43,853 bases of DNA. Origin: Saccharopolyspora indica (GTDB lineage: Bacteria > Actinomycetota > Actinomycetes > Mycobacteriales > Pseudonocardiaceae). The notes under the pieces are model-generated. The model saw nothing but the letters and a program-made list of their open reading frames with translations, had not been told where the DNA came from and ran no database searches. Every line of letters starts with the position of its first letter. The first letter of the stretch is position 1. The stretch is taken from contig NZ_JAQGLB010000038.1 in assembly GCF_027853965.1 (NCBI RefSeq), forward strand, positions 1 through 43,853. Reading direction: 5' to 3'. Positions 17,459 through 25,318 of this stretch are shown one piece after another. The translations under genes and the position numbers were made by a program.

Positions 17459-17535
17459 TGGTGGGGCCGGAGGGACTCGAACCCTCACTGGCTAGGACCT
17501 AAACCTAGTGCCTCTGCCAATTGGGCTACGGCCCC
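17459..17535 (-). tRNA. tRNA with anticodon UAG (predicted Leu), class I-like body
   Basis: Reading the minus strand from 17535: acceptor GGGGCCG pairs with CGGCCCC (7 bp); the anticodon stem CTAGG/CCTAG closes the 7-base loop TTTAGGT; the T arm is GAGGG-TTCGAGT-CCCTC; a discriminator A is followed by an encoded CCA. The anticodon is TAG, reading CUA (Leu). The region between anticodon and T stems is only 5 bases, whereas bacterial tRNA-Leu normally has a long variable arm, so the amino acid identity should be treated as provisional. The D stem is weak (three good pairs). Confidence 0.85.
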
Positions 17536-17686
17536 CAGCTGGGAGACAGCCTAGCCGGTGGGGTGATCTTGGTCTGCGGGGTGTGTCCGGGGTGGTGCGG
17601 TGCGCGACACGCCAACCGCTGGTGCGTCGCCGGTTCGCCGGTGCTCTACGGTTGTCAGCAGCCAGGTGAATGGGTGAGGAGGACAC

Positions 17687-17908
17687 GTGGCTCGTGATCC
17701 GGACGCCATCGAGCGCGACATCGAGCAGGCGCGCGAAGCGCTTGCCACCACTTTGGACCAGCTGAGCGTGAAGGCGCACCCGCAGCGGTTCGTCGAGGCG
17801 GGCAAGGCCAGCGTGCAGGAGAAGCTCAACGATCCGCGGGTGCGCTACGCGCTGATCGGGGTCGGTGCCCTGGTCGCCGTCGTAGTGGTGCGCAAGCTGT
17901 TCCGGTGA
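17687..17908 (+). CDS. DUF3618-family small membrane protein
   Basis: 73 residues from the GTG at 17687, preceded by GAGGAGGA. The opening RDPDAIERDIEQAREALATT followed by LDQLSVKAHPQR is the signature of DUF3618: an amphipathic helix of 'IE..I...R..L..T...L' form. A single membrane helix (YALIGVGALVAVVVV) ends in the basic RKLFR, so the N-terminus is predicted to face the cytoplasm. Function is unknown; homologues are often encoded next to DUF1469/phage holin superfamily III proteins, which are absent here. A strong hairpin follows directly, so it is probably monocistronic. Confidence 0.88.
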   Translation: MARDPDAIERDIEQAREALATTLDQLSVKAHPQRFVEAGKASVQEKLNDPRVRYALIGVGALVAVVVVRKLFR

Positions 17909-17910
17909 GA

Positions 17911-17940
17911 CCCGTGGGCCCTTCCGACAGGGCCCGCGGG
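17911..17940 (+). terminator. Hairpin terminator after the DUF3618 gene
   Basis: An 11-bp stem (17911-17921 with 17930-17940; one G-U pair) and an 8-base loop start 3 bases after the DUF3618 stop. The convergent MOSC gene ends 17 bp beyond, so it may serve both strands. There is no T-run. Confidence 0.65.
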
Positions 17941-17956
17941 TTCCCACCGCCCGCGT

Positions 17957-18673
17957 TCAGCTCGTCGTCACCGGGTCGCCCAGGCGGATCTCGCCGGGCG
18001 CGGTGACGCGCATGATGACGCCGAACTTGTTGTCGTGGCGGCCGATCAGGTGGGTCTGCAGATCCCGCCAGCGCTCCCGGCCTGCGGCGTCCCAGCTCGG
18101 CACCGCGCAGCGGATGCACGGCCCGGCGTGGTCGCCGGTGACCTCCAGCTCCACCGCACCGGCGGTGAGCGTCGCGCCGGGCTCCCACAGCTCCTCGGCG
18201 AAGGCGGGCAGGTCCGCCTCGACGTGCAGGTTCGTCCGGAACCGGCGCAGGTCGACCTCGGCGCCCAGTTCCTCGCCCAGCTCGGCGCGCGACGCCTCGA
18301 AGGTGACCAGCACGGTCGGGCCGCGATCCTGCTGGCCGTCGGCCGCGCGGAGGCTCAGCGGAATGCCCAGGGACTCGGCGAGCGCATCGCCTAGCTCCGG
18401 GTCCTGCCAGTTCCAGATCGCGCCGTCCGGGGCGTGCAGCTGCGGCGGTTCCGCCGGGTCGGCCGTTTCGCCGTAGGCGGCGCCCCAGCCGAGCATGGCC
18501 GGGTTCTGCCGGACGGTGAGGACGTTGCCCGCGCGGGTCGGGCGCTCGTCGCGCAGCGCGTGAGCGCGGTCGCCCGCCATGCCGCGGTGGTCGAACCTGG
18601 CCGCCCGGACCGGTTCACCGCGCAACGACTTCACCGGCCACCGATGGAGCTCCGCAACCGTTCCCAGCGCCAC
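17957..18673 (-). CDS. MOSC domain-containing protein
   Basis: 238 residues. The N-terminal MOSC-N-like beta barrel starts ELHRWPVKSLRGEPV and continues DHRGMAGDRAHALRD, the standard opening of YcbX/mARC-like proteins. The C-terminal MOSC part contains GPCIRCAVPSWD with the conserved Cys that ligates molybdenum cofactor sulfur, then GVIMRVTAPGEIRLGD. The family moves or uses molybdenum cofactor, for example in N-hydroxylated base detoxification in E. coli YcbX. No ferredoxin domain is fused, unlike YcbX. It is not in the purine operon, but molybdenum enzymes are encoded 4 kb away. The ATG at 18673 is the likely start. Confidence 0.9.
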   Translation of the reverse strand: MALGTVAELHRWPVKSLRGEPVRAARFDHRGMAGDRAHALRDERPTRAGNVLTVRQNPAMLGWGAAYGETADPAEPPQLHAPDGAIWNWQDPELGDALAESLGIPLSLRAADGQQDRGPTVLVTFEASRAELGEELGAEVDLRRFRTNLHVEADLPAFAEELWEPGATLTAGAVELEVTGDHAGPCIRCAVPSWDAAGRERWRDLQTHLIGRHDNKFGVIMRVTAPGEIRLGDPVTTS

Positions 18674-18727
18674 CCGATCCTCCGTTCCCGAGCCCGGGCT
18701 CCACCCTAGCTCGGACGGCGGAGCGGA

Positions 18728-19375
18728 TCAGCCGTGCAGCAGCGGCAGCAGCGCTTCGGTAACCAGCCGGTCCACGAAGCCGGTGTCGAGCGGCTCGTCG
18801 GTGAGCATCAGCCGGTATATGAGGCAGGCCCCGGTGATCTCCACGACGGTGTCTATCGGTGCGTCCGCGCGGATCTCGCCGCGCTGCACCCCGCGCTCGA
18901 CGAGGCGGCGCAGGACGTCGCGCTGCGGGAGCAGGAACGACTCGCGGAACGCGGCGGCCAGCTCGGGCTCGTGCGGCAGCTCGCCGACCAGCGCCTGGGC
19001 GGCCTTGCCGACCGGACCGGTGAGGAACGAGGCGAAGCTGCGCAGGAAGTCGCCGAGGTCGGCTTCGATCGATCCCCGGTCGGGTTCCGGGATGTTGCGC
19101 TGGACCAGCTGGGTGCAGGTGTCGATGACCAGGTCCAGCTTGGAGTCCCAGCGCCGGTAGATGGTGGCCTTGCCCGCGCGCGCGTGCGCGGCGACCGCGT
19201 CCATGGTCAGCGCCCGGTAGCCGACCTGGGACAGCACCTCCATCGCGGCTTGGCGCAGCGCGGCGTCGCGGGAGGCGTCCCGCGGTCGCCCCCGGCCGAC
19301 CGGCCGGGCCTGCTCGGCGCTGGCCAAGGTCTCCTCCTCGCGTGCACTGCTCGTGGGCGCGTTCACGACCGTCAT
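18728..19375 (-). CDS. TetR-family transcriptional regulator
   Basis: The ATG at 19375 gives 215 residues; the open frame extends further upstream to 19477 but without a good start. After a flexible N-terminus rich in Ala, Glu and Arg, the DNA-binding domain reads ALRQAAMEVLSQVGYRALTM then DAVAAHARAGKATIYRRWDS, the classic TetR helix-turn-helix. The rest is an all-helical ligand/dimer domain ending TEALLPLLHG. The late Arg residues and PVGRGRPRDASRDAA segment are typical for actinobacterial members. No obvious divergent target gene exists; the next gene downstream is the MOSC protein, 54 bp away on the same strand. Confidence 0.9.
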   Translation of the reverse strand: MTVVNAPTSSAREEETLASAEQARPVGRGRPRDASRDAALRQAAMEVLSQVGYRALTMDAVAAHARAGKATIYRRWDSKLDLVIDTCTQLVQRNIPEPDRGSIEADLGDFLRSFASFLTGPVGKAAQALVGELPHEPELAAAFRESFLLPQRDVLRRLVERGVQRGEIRADAPIDTVVEITGACLIYRLMLTDEPLDTGFVDRLVTEALLPLLHG

Positions 19376-19484
19376 CCTAAGCTCCGGGCCGGGTCGAGGT
19401 TGGGTCCGCGAACGGCGTGAGCTGCTGCGCAGGCCGTTCGCGGGTGTCGGTCCACTGTGCACGCGTTCGCGGCGCACCGCGCGG

Positions 19485-19745
19485 TCACCCGCCGGGCTGG
19501 GCGGTGACGCCGTGCCGGGCCTGGAGGTAGGCGGTGGTGAAGGCGAACCCGTCGCCGTCGAGCAGGTGGATCACGATCCTGCCGACCGAGCTCGGCGCGA
19601 GCTGCTCGATGAGCTGGTCGGCCTGGTCGCGGGCGGCGATCAGGCCGGGGGCGCGGGCGCTGCGCTGATCGGCGTCGGTGGTGACGGTGACCAGCCAGTC
19701 GTCGCCTTCGGGCAGGTAGTTGGCGGTGATGTGTCCGTTTGCCAT
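19485..19745 (-). CDS. Small hypothetical protein
   Basis: 86 residues from the ATG at 19745, preceded on its strand by AGGAGGC. The sequence starts MANGHITANYLPEGDDWLVTV and has an alternating beta-alpha pattern with a central helix (GLIAARDQADQLIEQLA) and two further strands (RIVIHLLDGDGFAF). There is no signal peptide, membrane helix or Cys. The shape recalls small actinobacterial proteins of unknown role with an 'AR.QA..L...L' helix. It lies 98 bp downstream of a MobA-like gene on the same strand. No function assigned. Confidence 0.75.
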   Translation of the reverse strand: MANGHITANYLPEGDDWLVTVTTDADQRSARAPGLIAARDQADQLIEQLAPSSVGRIVIHLLDGDGFAFTTAYLQARHGVTAQPGG

Positions 19746-19842
19746 GGACGCCTCCTGCTCTGGCTTTCTCGGGCGCTGGTGTGACGTCCCGGCCCGGCAG
19801 CGGTGACGCGGTTCCCGGACCGGTCCCGCGTGGCCGCCGACT

Positions 19843-20436
19843 CTACGTGCCCGCTCGCGGCAGGTCTTCGGGACGGTCCACGTCGAACCCGGCGGAGATG
19901 TCGTCGCAGGGCACCAGCGCCACCTCGCGGTCGCGCAGGTAGCCGCGAGCCCCGGCATCGCCGGTCGCGGCGGCCCGCGCCCCGGCCCAGTGCTCGCGCC
20001 CGAGCAGCACCGGGTGGCTCCGCCTGCCGCCGTGCGCGGCGGCGGCGAGCGCGGACGGCCCCGCCAGCTCGGCGACGCGGCGCACGGCCGCCGCCCCGAT
20101 GCCCGGCATGTCGACCGGAAGCACCACGGCAGCATCGGCATCAGTGCTGGTCAGAGCGTCGAGTGCGACCCGCAGCGAGGATCCCATCCCGGTGTCCCAC
20201 TCGGGGTTCAGCACCACCGCGGCCCCGGTCAGATCGGCGCGCTCGCGCACCTCGTCGGCGGCGGCTCCGAGCACCACGACGACCGGCGAGCACCCGCCGT
20301 CCGCGAGCACCCGGGCGGCCCGCTCGACCAGCAACGCCCCCTCGTGCTCGACCAGCGCCTTGGGCATCCCGAACCGCCGTCCGGCCCCGCCGGCCAGCAC
20401 CACTCCCGCGACCTCCACCCCCACCACGCTACCCAC
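19843..20436 (-). CDS. MobA/MocA-like molybdenum cofactor nucleotidyltransferase
   Basis: 197 residues. GVVLAGGAGRRFGMPKALVE is the NTP-binding signature of the MobA/MocA/GlmU-N fold; VVLPVDMPGIGAAAVRRVAEL carries the metal-binding Asp (PVDMP); GFDVDRPEDL is the standard C-terminal 'DIDTPEDL'-like motif. MobA adds GMP and MocA adds CMP to molybdopterin; the closely related CoxC/XdhC-cluster enzymes make the cytosine dinucleotide form used by xanthine dehydrogenase-type hydroxylases. Location just beyond the purine permease and the xanthine dehydrogenase operon fits a MocA-like role, but GTP versus CTP preference cannot be read with confidence. The start is uncertain (GTG at 20436 or 20424). 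Confidence 0.85.
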   Translation of the reverse strand: MGSVVGVEVAGVVLAGGAGRRFGMPKALVEHEGALLVERAARVLADGGCSPVVVVLGAAADEVRERADLTGAAVVLNPEWDTGMGSSLRVALDALTSTDADAAVVLPVDMPGIGAAAVRRVAELAGPSALAAAAHGGRRSHPVLLGREHWAGARAAATGDAGARGYLRDREVALVPCDDISAGFDVDRPEDLPRAGT

Positions 20437-20472
20437 CCGGCCCCAACGCGCGTTTCCACCTGATCAGGTGAA

Positions 20473-20523
20473 CGGTGAAGGGCACCTTTCGCCTAGTAAC
20501 TTGGCGAAAGGTGCCCTTCACCG
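20473..20523. terminator. Perfect 21-bp inverted repeat, terminator of the purine permease gene
   Basis: Arms at 20473-20493 and 20503-20523 are perfectly complementary over 21 bp, with loop TAGTAACTT. It begins 10 bases after the permease stop on the minus strand and 37 bases before the nucleotidyltransferase start. There is no T-run, as usual for actinobacterial terminators. The perfect arms suggest a recently spread palindromic unit. Confidence 0.7.
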
Positions 20524-20533
20524 CGGAAAATCG

Positions 20534-21970
20534 TCACCCGATGAGGGCTTCGACGGCTTCGATGGCGAAGTAGGCCGCGAAGACCAGGGCGAGGGTGCCG
20601 ACCAGCCAGCCGATCTCGCGGGCCTTGCCGCGGGCCACCTTGATCACCGCGTAGGCGATCAGGCCCGCGCCGATGCCGTTGGTGATCATGTAGGTGAACG
20701 GGATGACCGCGATGGTCAGGAACGCCGGGACGACGTACTCCGGGTCGTCCCACGGGACGTGCCGGACCTGCGCCATCATCAGCGCGCCGACGATCACCAG
20801 AGCCGGGGCGGCGGCCTGCGCGGGCACCACGGCGGCCAGCGGGGTGAACAGCAGCGCCGCGCAGAACAGCAGCCCGGTGACCACGCTCGCCAGCCCGGTG
20901 CGCGCGCCTTCGGCGACGCCGGTGGCCGACTCCAGGAACACGGTGTTCGGCGACGAGCCGGTCAGGCCACCGGCCGCGGCGGCGACGCCGTCCACGGCCA
21001 GGATCCGGCCCATGCCCTCGACCTTGCCGTCGCGCACCAGCCCGGCCTCCGAGGAGACGCTGGTGATGGTGCCCATCGCGTCGAAGAACCCGGACAGCAC
21101 CAGGGTGAACAGGAAGACGGTGGCCGCGATGCCGCCCGCCGCCGCGAACCCGCCGAACAGGTCCACTTGGCCGAACAGGCTGAAGTCGGGGCTGCCGACC
21201 ACGTGGTCGGGCAGCTCCGGCACGATCGTGCCCCACTGCTCGGGCGCGATGCCGAAGGCCGCGTTGACCGCGACCGCGACGGCGGTGCTGACCGCGATGC
21301 CGATCAGCATCGCGCCGGGCACCTTCCGCGCCAGCAGCACCAGCATCAGCAGCAGGCTCAGGCAGAAGATCGCGATCGGCACGCCGGACAGATGTCCGCC
21401 GGTGCCCATCTGGACCGGCACCGTGGTGTTGGCCGCGTCCGGCACCCGGCTCACGAATCCGGCGCTGACCAGGCCGATCAGTGCGATGTAGAGGCCGATG
21501 CCGACGGTCAGCGCGGTCTTGAGCGGTGCCGGGATGGCGTTGATGATCCGCTCCCGCACACCGCTGACGGCCAGCACGACGATGACGATGCCCTCCAGCA
21601 CCACCAGCCCGAACGCCTGCGCCCAGGTCATCGCGGGGGCGATGGTGAAGGCGACGACGGCGTTGACGCCGAGCCCGGCGGCCAGGGCCAGCGGTGCGTT
21701 GCCGACCAGGCCCATCACGATGGTCATCACGCCTGCGGTGGCCGCGGTGGCGGTGGTCAGCTGCTCGGGCGTGAGCTGGGCGCCGGTGGCGTCCGCTGAC
21801 GAGCCGAGGATGAGCGGGTTGAGCATCACGATGTAGGCCATCGCGACGAAGGTGGTCAGACCGCCGCGGAGTTCGCGGGAGAGGGTCGAACCGCGGGCGG
21901 TGATGCGGAAGAAGCGGTCTAACCCGGACGGTTCCGCGTCGGCTCTGTCCGGTCTCAGCTGCTGGGTCAT
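20534..21970 (-). CDS. NCS2/AzgA-type purine permease (adenine/guanine/hypoxanthine)
   Basis: The ATG at 21970 has GGGAGGA just upstream and gives 478 residues (an upstream start would add only MGGL). About 12 hydrophobic segments are visible. Diagnostic AzgA/PbuG-like motifs are RELRGGLTTFVAMAYIVMLN near the N-terminus, LGVNAVVAFTIAPAMTWAQA, VLSGFFDAMGTITSVSSEAG and GLTGSSPNTVFLESATGVAEG. The family imports purine bases with protons. Its place at the end of the guanine deaminase/xanthine dehydrogenase cluster fits uptake of guanine or hypoxanthine for use as nitrogen source. It has its own 314-bp upstream region, so it may have a separate promoter. Confidence 0.92.
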   Translation of the reverse strand: MTQQLRPDRADAEPSGLDRFFRITARGSTLSRELRGGLTTFVAMAYIVMLNPLILGSSADATGAQLTPEQLTTATAATAGVMTIVMGLVGNAPLALAAGLGVNAVVAFTIAPAMTWAQAFGLVVLEGIVIVVLAVSGVRERIINAIPAPLKTALTVGIGLYIALIGLVSAGFVSRVPDAANTTVPVQMGTGGHLSGVPIAIFCLSLLLMLVLLARKVPGAMLIGIAVSTAVAVAVNAAFGIAPEQWGTIVPELPDHVVGSPDFSLFGQVDLFGGFAAAGGIAATVFLFTLVLSGFFDAMGTITSVSSEAGLVRDGKVEGMGRILAVDGVAAAAGGLTGSSPNTVFLESATGVAEGARTGLASVVTGLLFCAALLFTPLAAVVPAQAAAPALVIVGALMMAQVRHVPWDDPEYVVPAFLTIAVIPFTYMITNGIGAGLIAYAVIKVARGKAREIGWLVGTLALVFAAYFAIEAVEALIG

Positions 21971-22284
21971 GAGTCCTCCCATGCCGGTGGGCGCCCCCGT
22001 GCGGCACGTCTGAGTGCCGCCCGGACTGTTTCCTCCGGCGGTTTTCCGGGCAGGGGAGGGCCCGGCGGGAATCCGCCGAATTCGCGCTGGGGCGTTTGGT
22101 GAGTGGAATTCGCTGTCCCGGTGAGGATTCCGGGATGGCGGGCGGGCCTGGTTCCGCGTCAGGCGGAAGCGGTGGTGGAGGCCCGCTCGCTGGGCTCCGG
22201 GGCGACCCGGTCGTCGCTGCCGGAACCGCTGGTCAAGGCGGCTGTTGAGGTGAGGGGAGGGCGTCTGCCCCGTTCAGGGGCGGA
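21971..22284. promoter_or_regulatory. Intergenic region upstream of the permease gene
   Basis: This 314-bp gap separates the permease start from the guanine deaminase stop. It contains short GC-rich inverted repeats around 22000-22070. I see no purine riboswitch signature and no convincing gene; a 62-codon plus-strand ORF (22103-22291) has no good ribosome binding site. Confidence 0.4.
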
Positions 22285-22773
22285 TCAGTAGTCGACGCGG
22301 TCGGTCTTGCCCCGCCAGGCGTCGAAGGCCGCGTTGCGGTCGGGCATCGCCACTCGCTGCACCGGTGAAGGCGATTCGGCCTGCGGGTTCTCGAACACGT
22401 CGTAGAAGGCGCGGTCGTCGAAGCCCGCTTCTGCGGCGTCGTCCCGGTCGGCGGCGAACAGCACCCGGTCCACCCGCGCCCACAACGCCGAGGCCAGGCA
22501 CATCGGGCACGGCTCGCACGAGGTCACCAGCACGCAGCCGTCGAGCTTGAAGGTGCCCAGCGCGCGGCAGGCGTTGCGGATGGCGGTGACCTCGGCGTGC
22601 GCGGTCGGGTCGAGGTCGACGGTCACCTTGTTGGTGCCGGTGGCGATGACCTCGCCGCCCCGGACGACGAGCGCGCCGAACGGCCCGCCGCCCGCGGCCA
22701 CGTTGGTGGTGGCCAGTTCGATGGCCTGGGCCATCCAGTCCTGCTCGGCGCTCGTCGCGACGTCCACGGACAT
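22285..22773 (-). CDS. guaD: Guanine deaminase, cytidine-deaminase fold
   Basis: 162 residues from the ATG at 22773, behind AGGAGAG. Zinc ligands of the CDA fold are clear: THAEVTAIRNACRALG (His and the proton-shuttle Glu) and SCEPCPMCLASALWARV (two Cys). The length, the N-terminal GGGPFGALVV and the C-terminal segment VQRVAMPDRNAAFDAW match the small, domain-swapped B. subtilis-type guanine deaminase rather than tRNA adenosine deaminase. It converts guanine to xanthine and ammonia, feeding the xanthine dehydrogenase encoded just upstream in the same direction. A 13-bp hairpin separates it from the large subunit gene. Assignment as GuaD is family-based plus context. Confidence 0.88.
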   Translation of the reverse strand: MSVDVATSAEQDWMAQAIELATTNVAAGGGPFGALVVRGGEVIATGTNKVTVDLDPTAHAEVTAIRNACRALGTFKLDGCVLVTSCEPCPMCLASALWARVDRVLFAADRDDAAEAGFDDRAFYDVFENPQAESPSPVQRVAMPDRNAAFDAWRGKTDRVDY

Positions 22774-22817
22774 TGTTGTTCTCTCCTTCGGTTCGGTGCC
22801 GGGGTGTGTGAGGGGGT

Positions 22818-22852
22818 TGCTGCGGCGGCGGCCCGGCCCCGCCGCCGCAGCA
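22818..22852 (-). terminator. Intercistronic hairpin between xdh large subunit gene and guaD
   Basis: A perfect 13-bp all-GC-rich stem (22818-22830 with 22840-22852) and 9-base loop lie 10 bases after the large-subunit stop and 45 bases before guaD. It may terminate part of the operon transcript or protect upstream mRNA from 3' decay. Confidence 0.55.
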
Positions 22853-22861
22853 GGTCTGGTG

Positions 22862-25318
22862 TCACACGATGTGCTCCGGTGCGACCGGCGTGTGCAGCAG
22901 TTCCTTACCGGTGGCCGCGCGGATCGCGGCGACCACCGCCGGAGTCGTGGAGATCGTCGGCGGCTCGCCGACGCCGCGGACCCCGTAGGCCGCGTTCGGG
23001 TCGCCGCGCTCGATGACGTCGATCTCCATCGGCGGGGTGTCGAGGATCGTCGGGATCAGGTAGTCGGTGAAGGACGGGTTGCGGATGCGGCCGTCGACGA
23101 CCTTGATCTCCTCCATCACCGCCAGCCCCATGCCCTGCGCGGAGCCGCCCTGGATCTGCCCGATCACCGCGTCCGGGTTGATCGCCTTGCCGACGTCCTG
23201 GGCGCAGGCCAGCTGCACCACCTTGACCAGGCCCAGGTCCAGGTCGACGTCGACCACCGCGCGGTGCGCGGAGAACGCGTGCTGGACGTGCACCCGGTCG
23301 CTGCGGCCCTGCTCGTCGAGCGGGAACGTCTCGCGGTGGTGGTACTCGCGGGTCTGCTCGACGACGTCGTCGCCCAGCACCTCCACCAGGTCGGCCAGCA
23401 CGCCGCGGGTCTCCGAGGCGATCTTGCCGCCGTGCAGCGAGAGCTGCGCCGGGTCGACGTCGTAGCGCTCGGCGACCCGGGCGAACAGCTCGTCGCGCAC
23501 CGCCTCGCAGGCGGCCTTGACCGCGCTGCCGGTCACCAGCGTCTGCCGCGAGGCGGAGCTGGAGCCCGCCGGTCCGACGCTGGTGTCGTTCGGGTGGATG
23601 GTCACCCGCTCCACGCCGAGCTCGGTCCGCGCGATCTGCTGCTGCACGGTCACCAGGCCCTGGCCGACCTCGGCCGCCGCGGTGTGCACCATCGCGGCCG
23701 GTTCACCGCCGATGACCTGCAGCCGGACCCGCGCGGTGGAGAAGTCGTCGGCGCCCTCGGCGTAGCAGATGTTCTTGATCGTCACGCCGTAGCCGACACC
23801 GCGCACCACGCCTTCGCCGTGCGTGGTGTTCGACGCCCCGCCCGGCAGGTTCCGGATGTCCACCGGCCCGGCCTGCTCGGCGGGCATCGGCAGCGCCCGC
23901 ACCCGCTCCATCAGCTCGGCGACCGGCGCCGGGTAGTCCAGCACCTGGCCGGTCGGGATCGAGTCGCCCTGCTCGATGGCGTTGCGGATGCGCAGGTCGA
24001 CGGGGTCCACGCCCAGCTCGGCGGCGAGCTTGTCCATCTGGGACTCGTAGGCGAAAGTCGGCTGCACCGCGCCCAATCCGCGCATCGCGCCGCACGGCGG
24101 GTTGTTGGTGTAGACGCCCCAGCCCTCGATGTCGACGTTGGGCACCTTGTAGGGACCGGCGCCGAGAGTGGTGCCGTTGCCGACCACGACCGGCGTCTTC
24201 GAGGCGTAGGCGCCGCCGTCGAAGTACTGCCGCGCCTTGACGTAGACGAGTTCGCCGTCGCGGGTCGCGCCGTGCTCGTAGTACATCTTGGCCGGGTGCC
24301 GGTGCACGTGGCCGTAGAACGACTCCTCGCGGTTGTAGACCATCTTGACCGGTTTGCCCAGGTGCAGCGCCAGCATGCAGACGTGCACCTGGATGGACAG
24401 GTCCTCCCGGCCGCCGAACGCGCCGCCGACGCCGGACATGGTCATCCGCACCTTCTCCGGCGGCAGCCCGAGCGCTCGCGCGGTCTGCCGCAGGTCGGAG
24501 TGCAGGTCCTGGGTGGCCAGGTACAGGTCGACGCCGCCGTCCTCGGCGGGGATCGCCAGCCCGGACTCCGGACCGAGGAACGCCTGGTCCTGCATGCCGA
24601 CCGTGTAGACGCCGGAGACGACCACGTCGGCCTTCGCGCGCGGATCGCCCTTGACGATCTTCTGGTGGCGCACCACGTTGCCGTCCGGGTGCAGCCGCGG
24701 CAGCGACTCGTCGTGCGCGACCCGCTCGGCGTCGAGCACCGGCTCCAGCACCTCGTAGTCGACGACGATCTTCTCCAGCGCCCGCCGCGCGGTCTCCGGG
24801 TGGTCGGCGGCCACCAGCGCGACCGCCTCGCCCTCGTAGCGCACCACGTCGGAGGCCAGCACCGGCTGGTCGGCGTACTTGAGGCCGAAGCAGTTGTCGC
24901 CGGGCACGTCCTCGGCGGTGAGCACCGTCTGCACCCCGGCCATCGCCATCGCCGGACCGATGTCGATCGACCGGATCCGGGCGTGCGGGTGCGGGCTGCG
25001 CAGCGTGGCGCCCCACAGCATGTCCTCGGCCCACAGGTCGGAGGAGTAGGCGAACTCGCCGCGCACCTTGATGGTGCCGTCAGGCCGCAACGGCGATTCA
25101 CCGATGCCGCCCCCGATGGCGTCGTTGAGCTCCTGCGGACTACGAGCAGGCGAGTGAGCAGTTCCGCCTCTCCGCGATGCTGTACCGCCCCTCCGCGATT
25201 CACAGTGGTGGTCGCGTTCGGCAGTGATCTCGCGTTTCGCGGTTTCTTGTGGCTGGGTTGCGTCACGGTCCCCTGAGGTGCGGTTGAGTGGAACTCGGCC
25301 TGCGACAGGACTGCTCAT
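22862..25318 (-). CDS. pucD: Xanthine dehydrogenase, molybdenum-binding large subunit, with repeat-derived N-terminus
   Basis: 818 residues from the ATG at 25318, which overlaps the stop of the preceding small ORF (ATGA). The catalytic body begins near residue 70 (IGGGIGESPLRPDGTIKVRG), continues with the aldehyde oxidase/xanthine dehydrogenase a/b hammerhead, then GVGGAFGGREDLSIQVHVC and the Mo-cofactor loops, and ends with GVRGVGEPPTISTTPAVVAA carrying the active-site Glu. With the FAD and 2Fe-2S subunits encoded in the same operon it hydroxylates hypoxanthine/xanthine to uric acid in the cytoplasm. Residues about 12-46 are encoded by a ~105-bp dispersed DNA repeat, followed by a partial duplication (SRRGGTA twice), so the first ~65 residues are an acquired extension not needed for the family fold. 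The symbol follows the B. subtilis three-subunit nomenclature. Confidence 0.9.
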   Translation of the reverse strand: MSSPVAGRVPLNRTSGDRDATQPQETAKREITAERDHHCESRRGGTASRRGGTAHSPARSPQELNDAIGGGIGESPLRPDGTIKVRGEFAYSSDLWAEDMLWGATLRSPHPHARIRSIDIGPAMAMAGVQTVLTAEDVPGDNCFGLKYADQPVLASDVVRYEGEAVALVAADHPETARRALEKIVVDYEVLEPVLDAERVAHDESLPRLHPDGNVVRHQKIVKGDPRAKADVVVSGVYTVGMQDQAFLGPESGLAIPAEDGGVDLYLATQDLHSDLRQTARALGLPPEKVRMTMSGVGGAFGGREDLSIQVHVCMLALHLGKPVKMVYNREESFYGHVHRHPAKMYYEHGATRDGELVYVKARQYFDGGAYASKTPVVVGNGTTLGAGPYKVPNVDIEGWGVYTNNPPCGAMRGLGAVQPTFAYESQMDKLAAELGVDPVDLRIRNAIEQGDSIPTGQVLDYPAPVAELMERVRALPMPAEQAGPVDIRNLPGGASNTTHGEGVVRGVGYGVTIKNICYAEGADDFSTARVRLQVIGGEPAAMVHTAAAEVGQGLVTVQQQIARTELGVERVTIHPNDTSVGPAGSSSASRQTLVTGSAVKAACEAVRDELFARVAERYDVDPAQLSLHGGKIASETRGVLADLVEVLGDDVVEQTREYHHRETFPLDEQGRSDRVHVQHAFSAHRAVVDVDLDLGLVKVVQLACAQDVGKAINPDAVIGQIQGGSAQGMGLAVMEEIKVVDGRIRNPSFTDYLIPTILDTPPMEIDVIERGDPNAAYGVRGVGEPPTISTTPAVVAAIRAATGKELLHTPVAPEHIV
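25182..25285 (-). repeat. Dispersed coding repeat, copy B (inside the xdh large subunit gene)
   Basis: This ~104-bp unit is nearly identical to segments at 26843-26947 and 40365-40468. In frame it encodes NRTSGDRDATQPQETAKRE followed by ITAERDHHCESRRGGT. It starts 33 bases after the ATG. Similarity to copy A reaches back to the start codon (ATGAGCAG-CCT, then GGCCGAGT). It is followed by a short partial duplication of its 3' end. Confidence 0.9.

Noticed and set aside
21971..22284. Possible purine riboswitch ahead of the permease
   Set aside because: No purine aptamer core (paired loops with the conserved pyrimidine-rich junction) could be found.
22103..22291. 62-codon plus-strand ORF between permease and guanine deaminase genes
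   Set aside because: No ribosome binding site, overlaps the end of guaD, no recognisable sequence.
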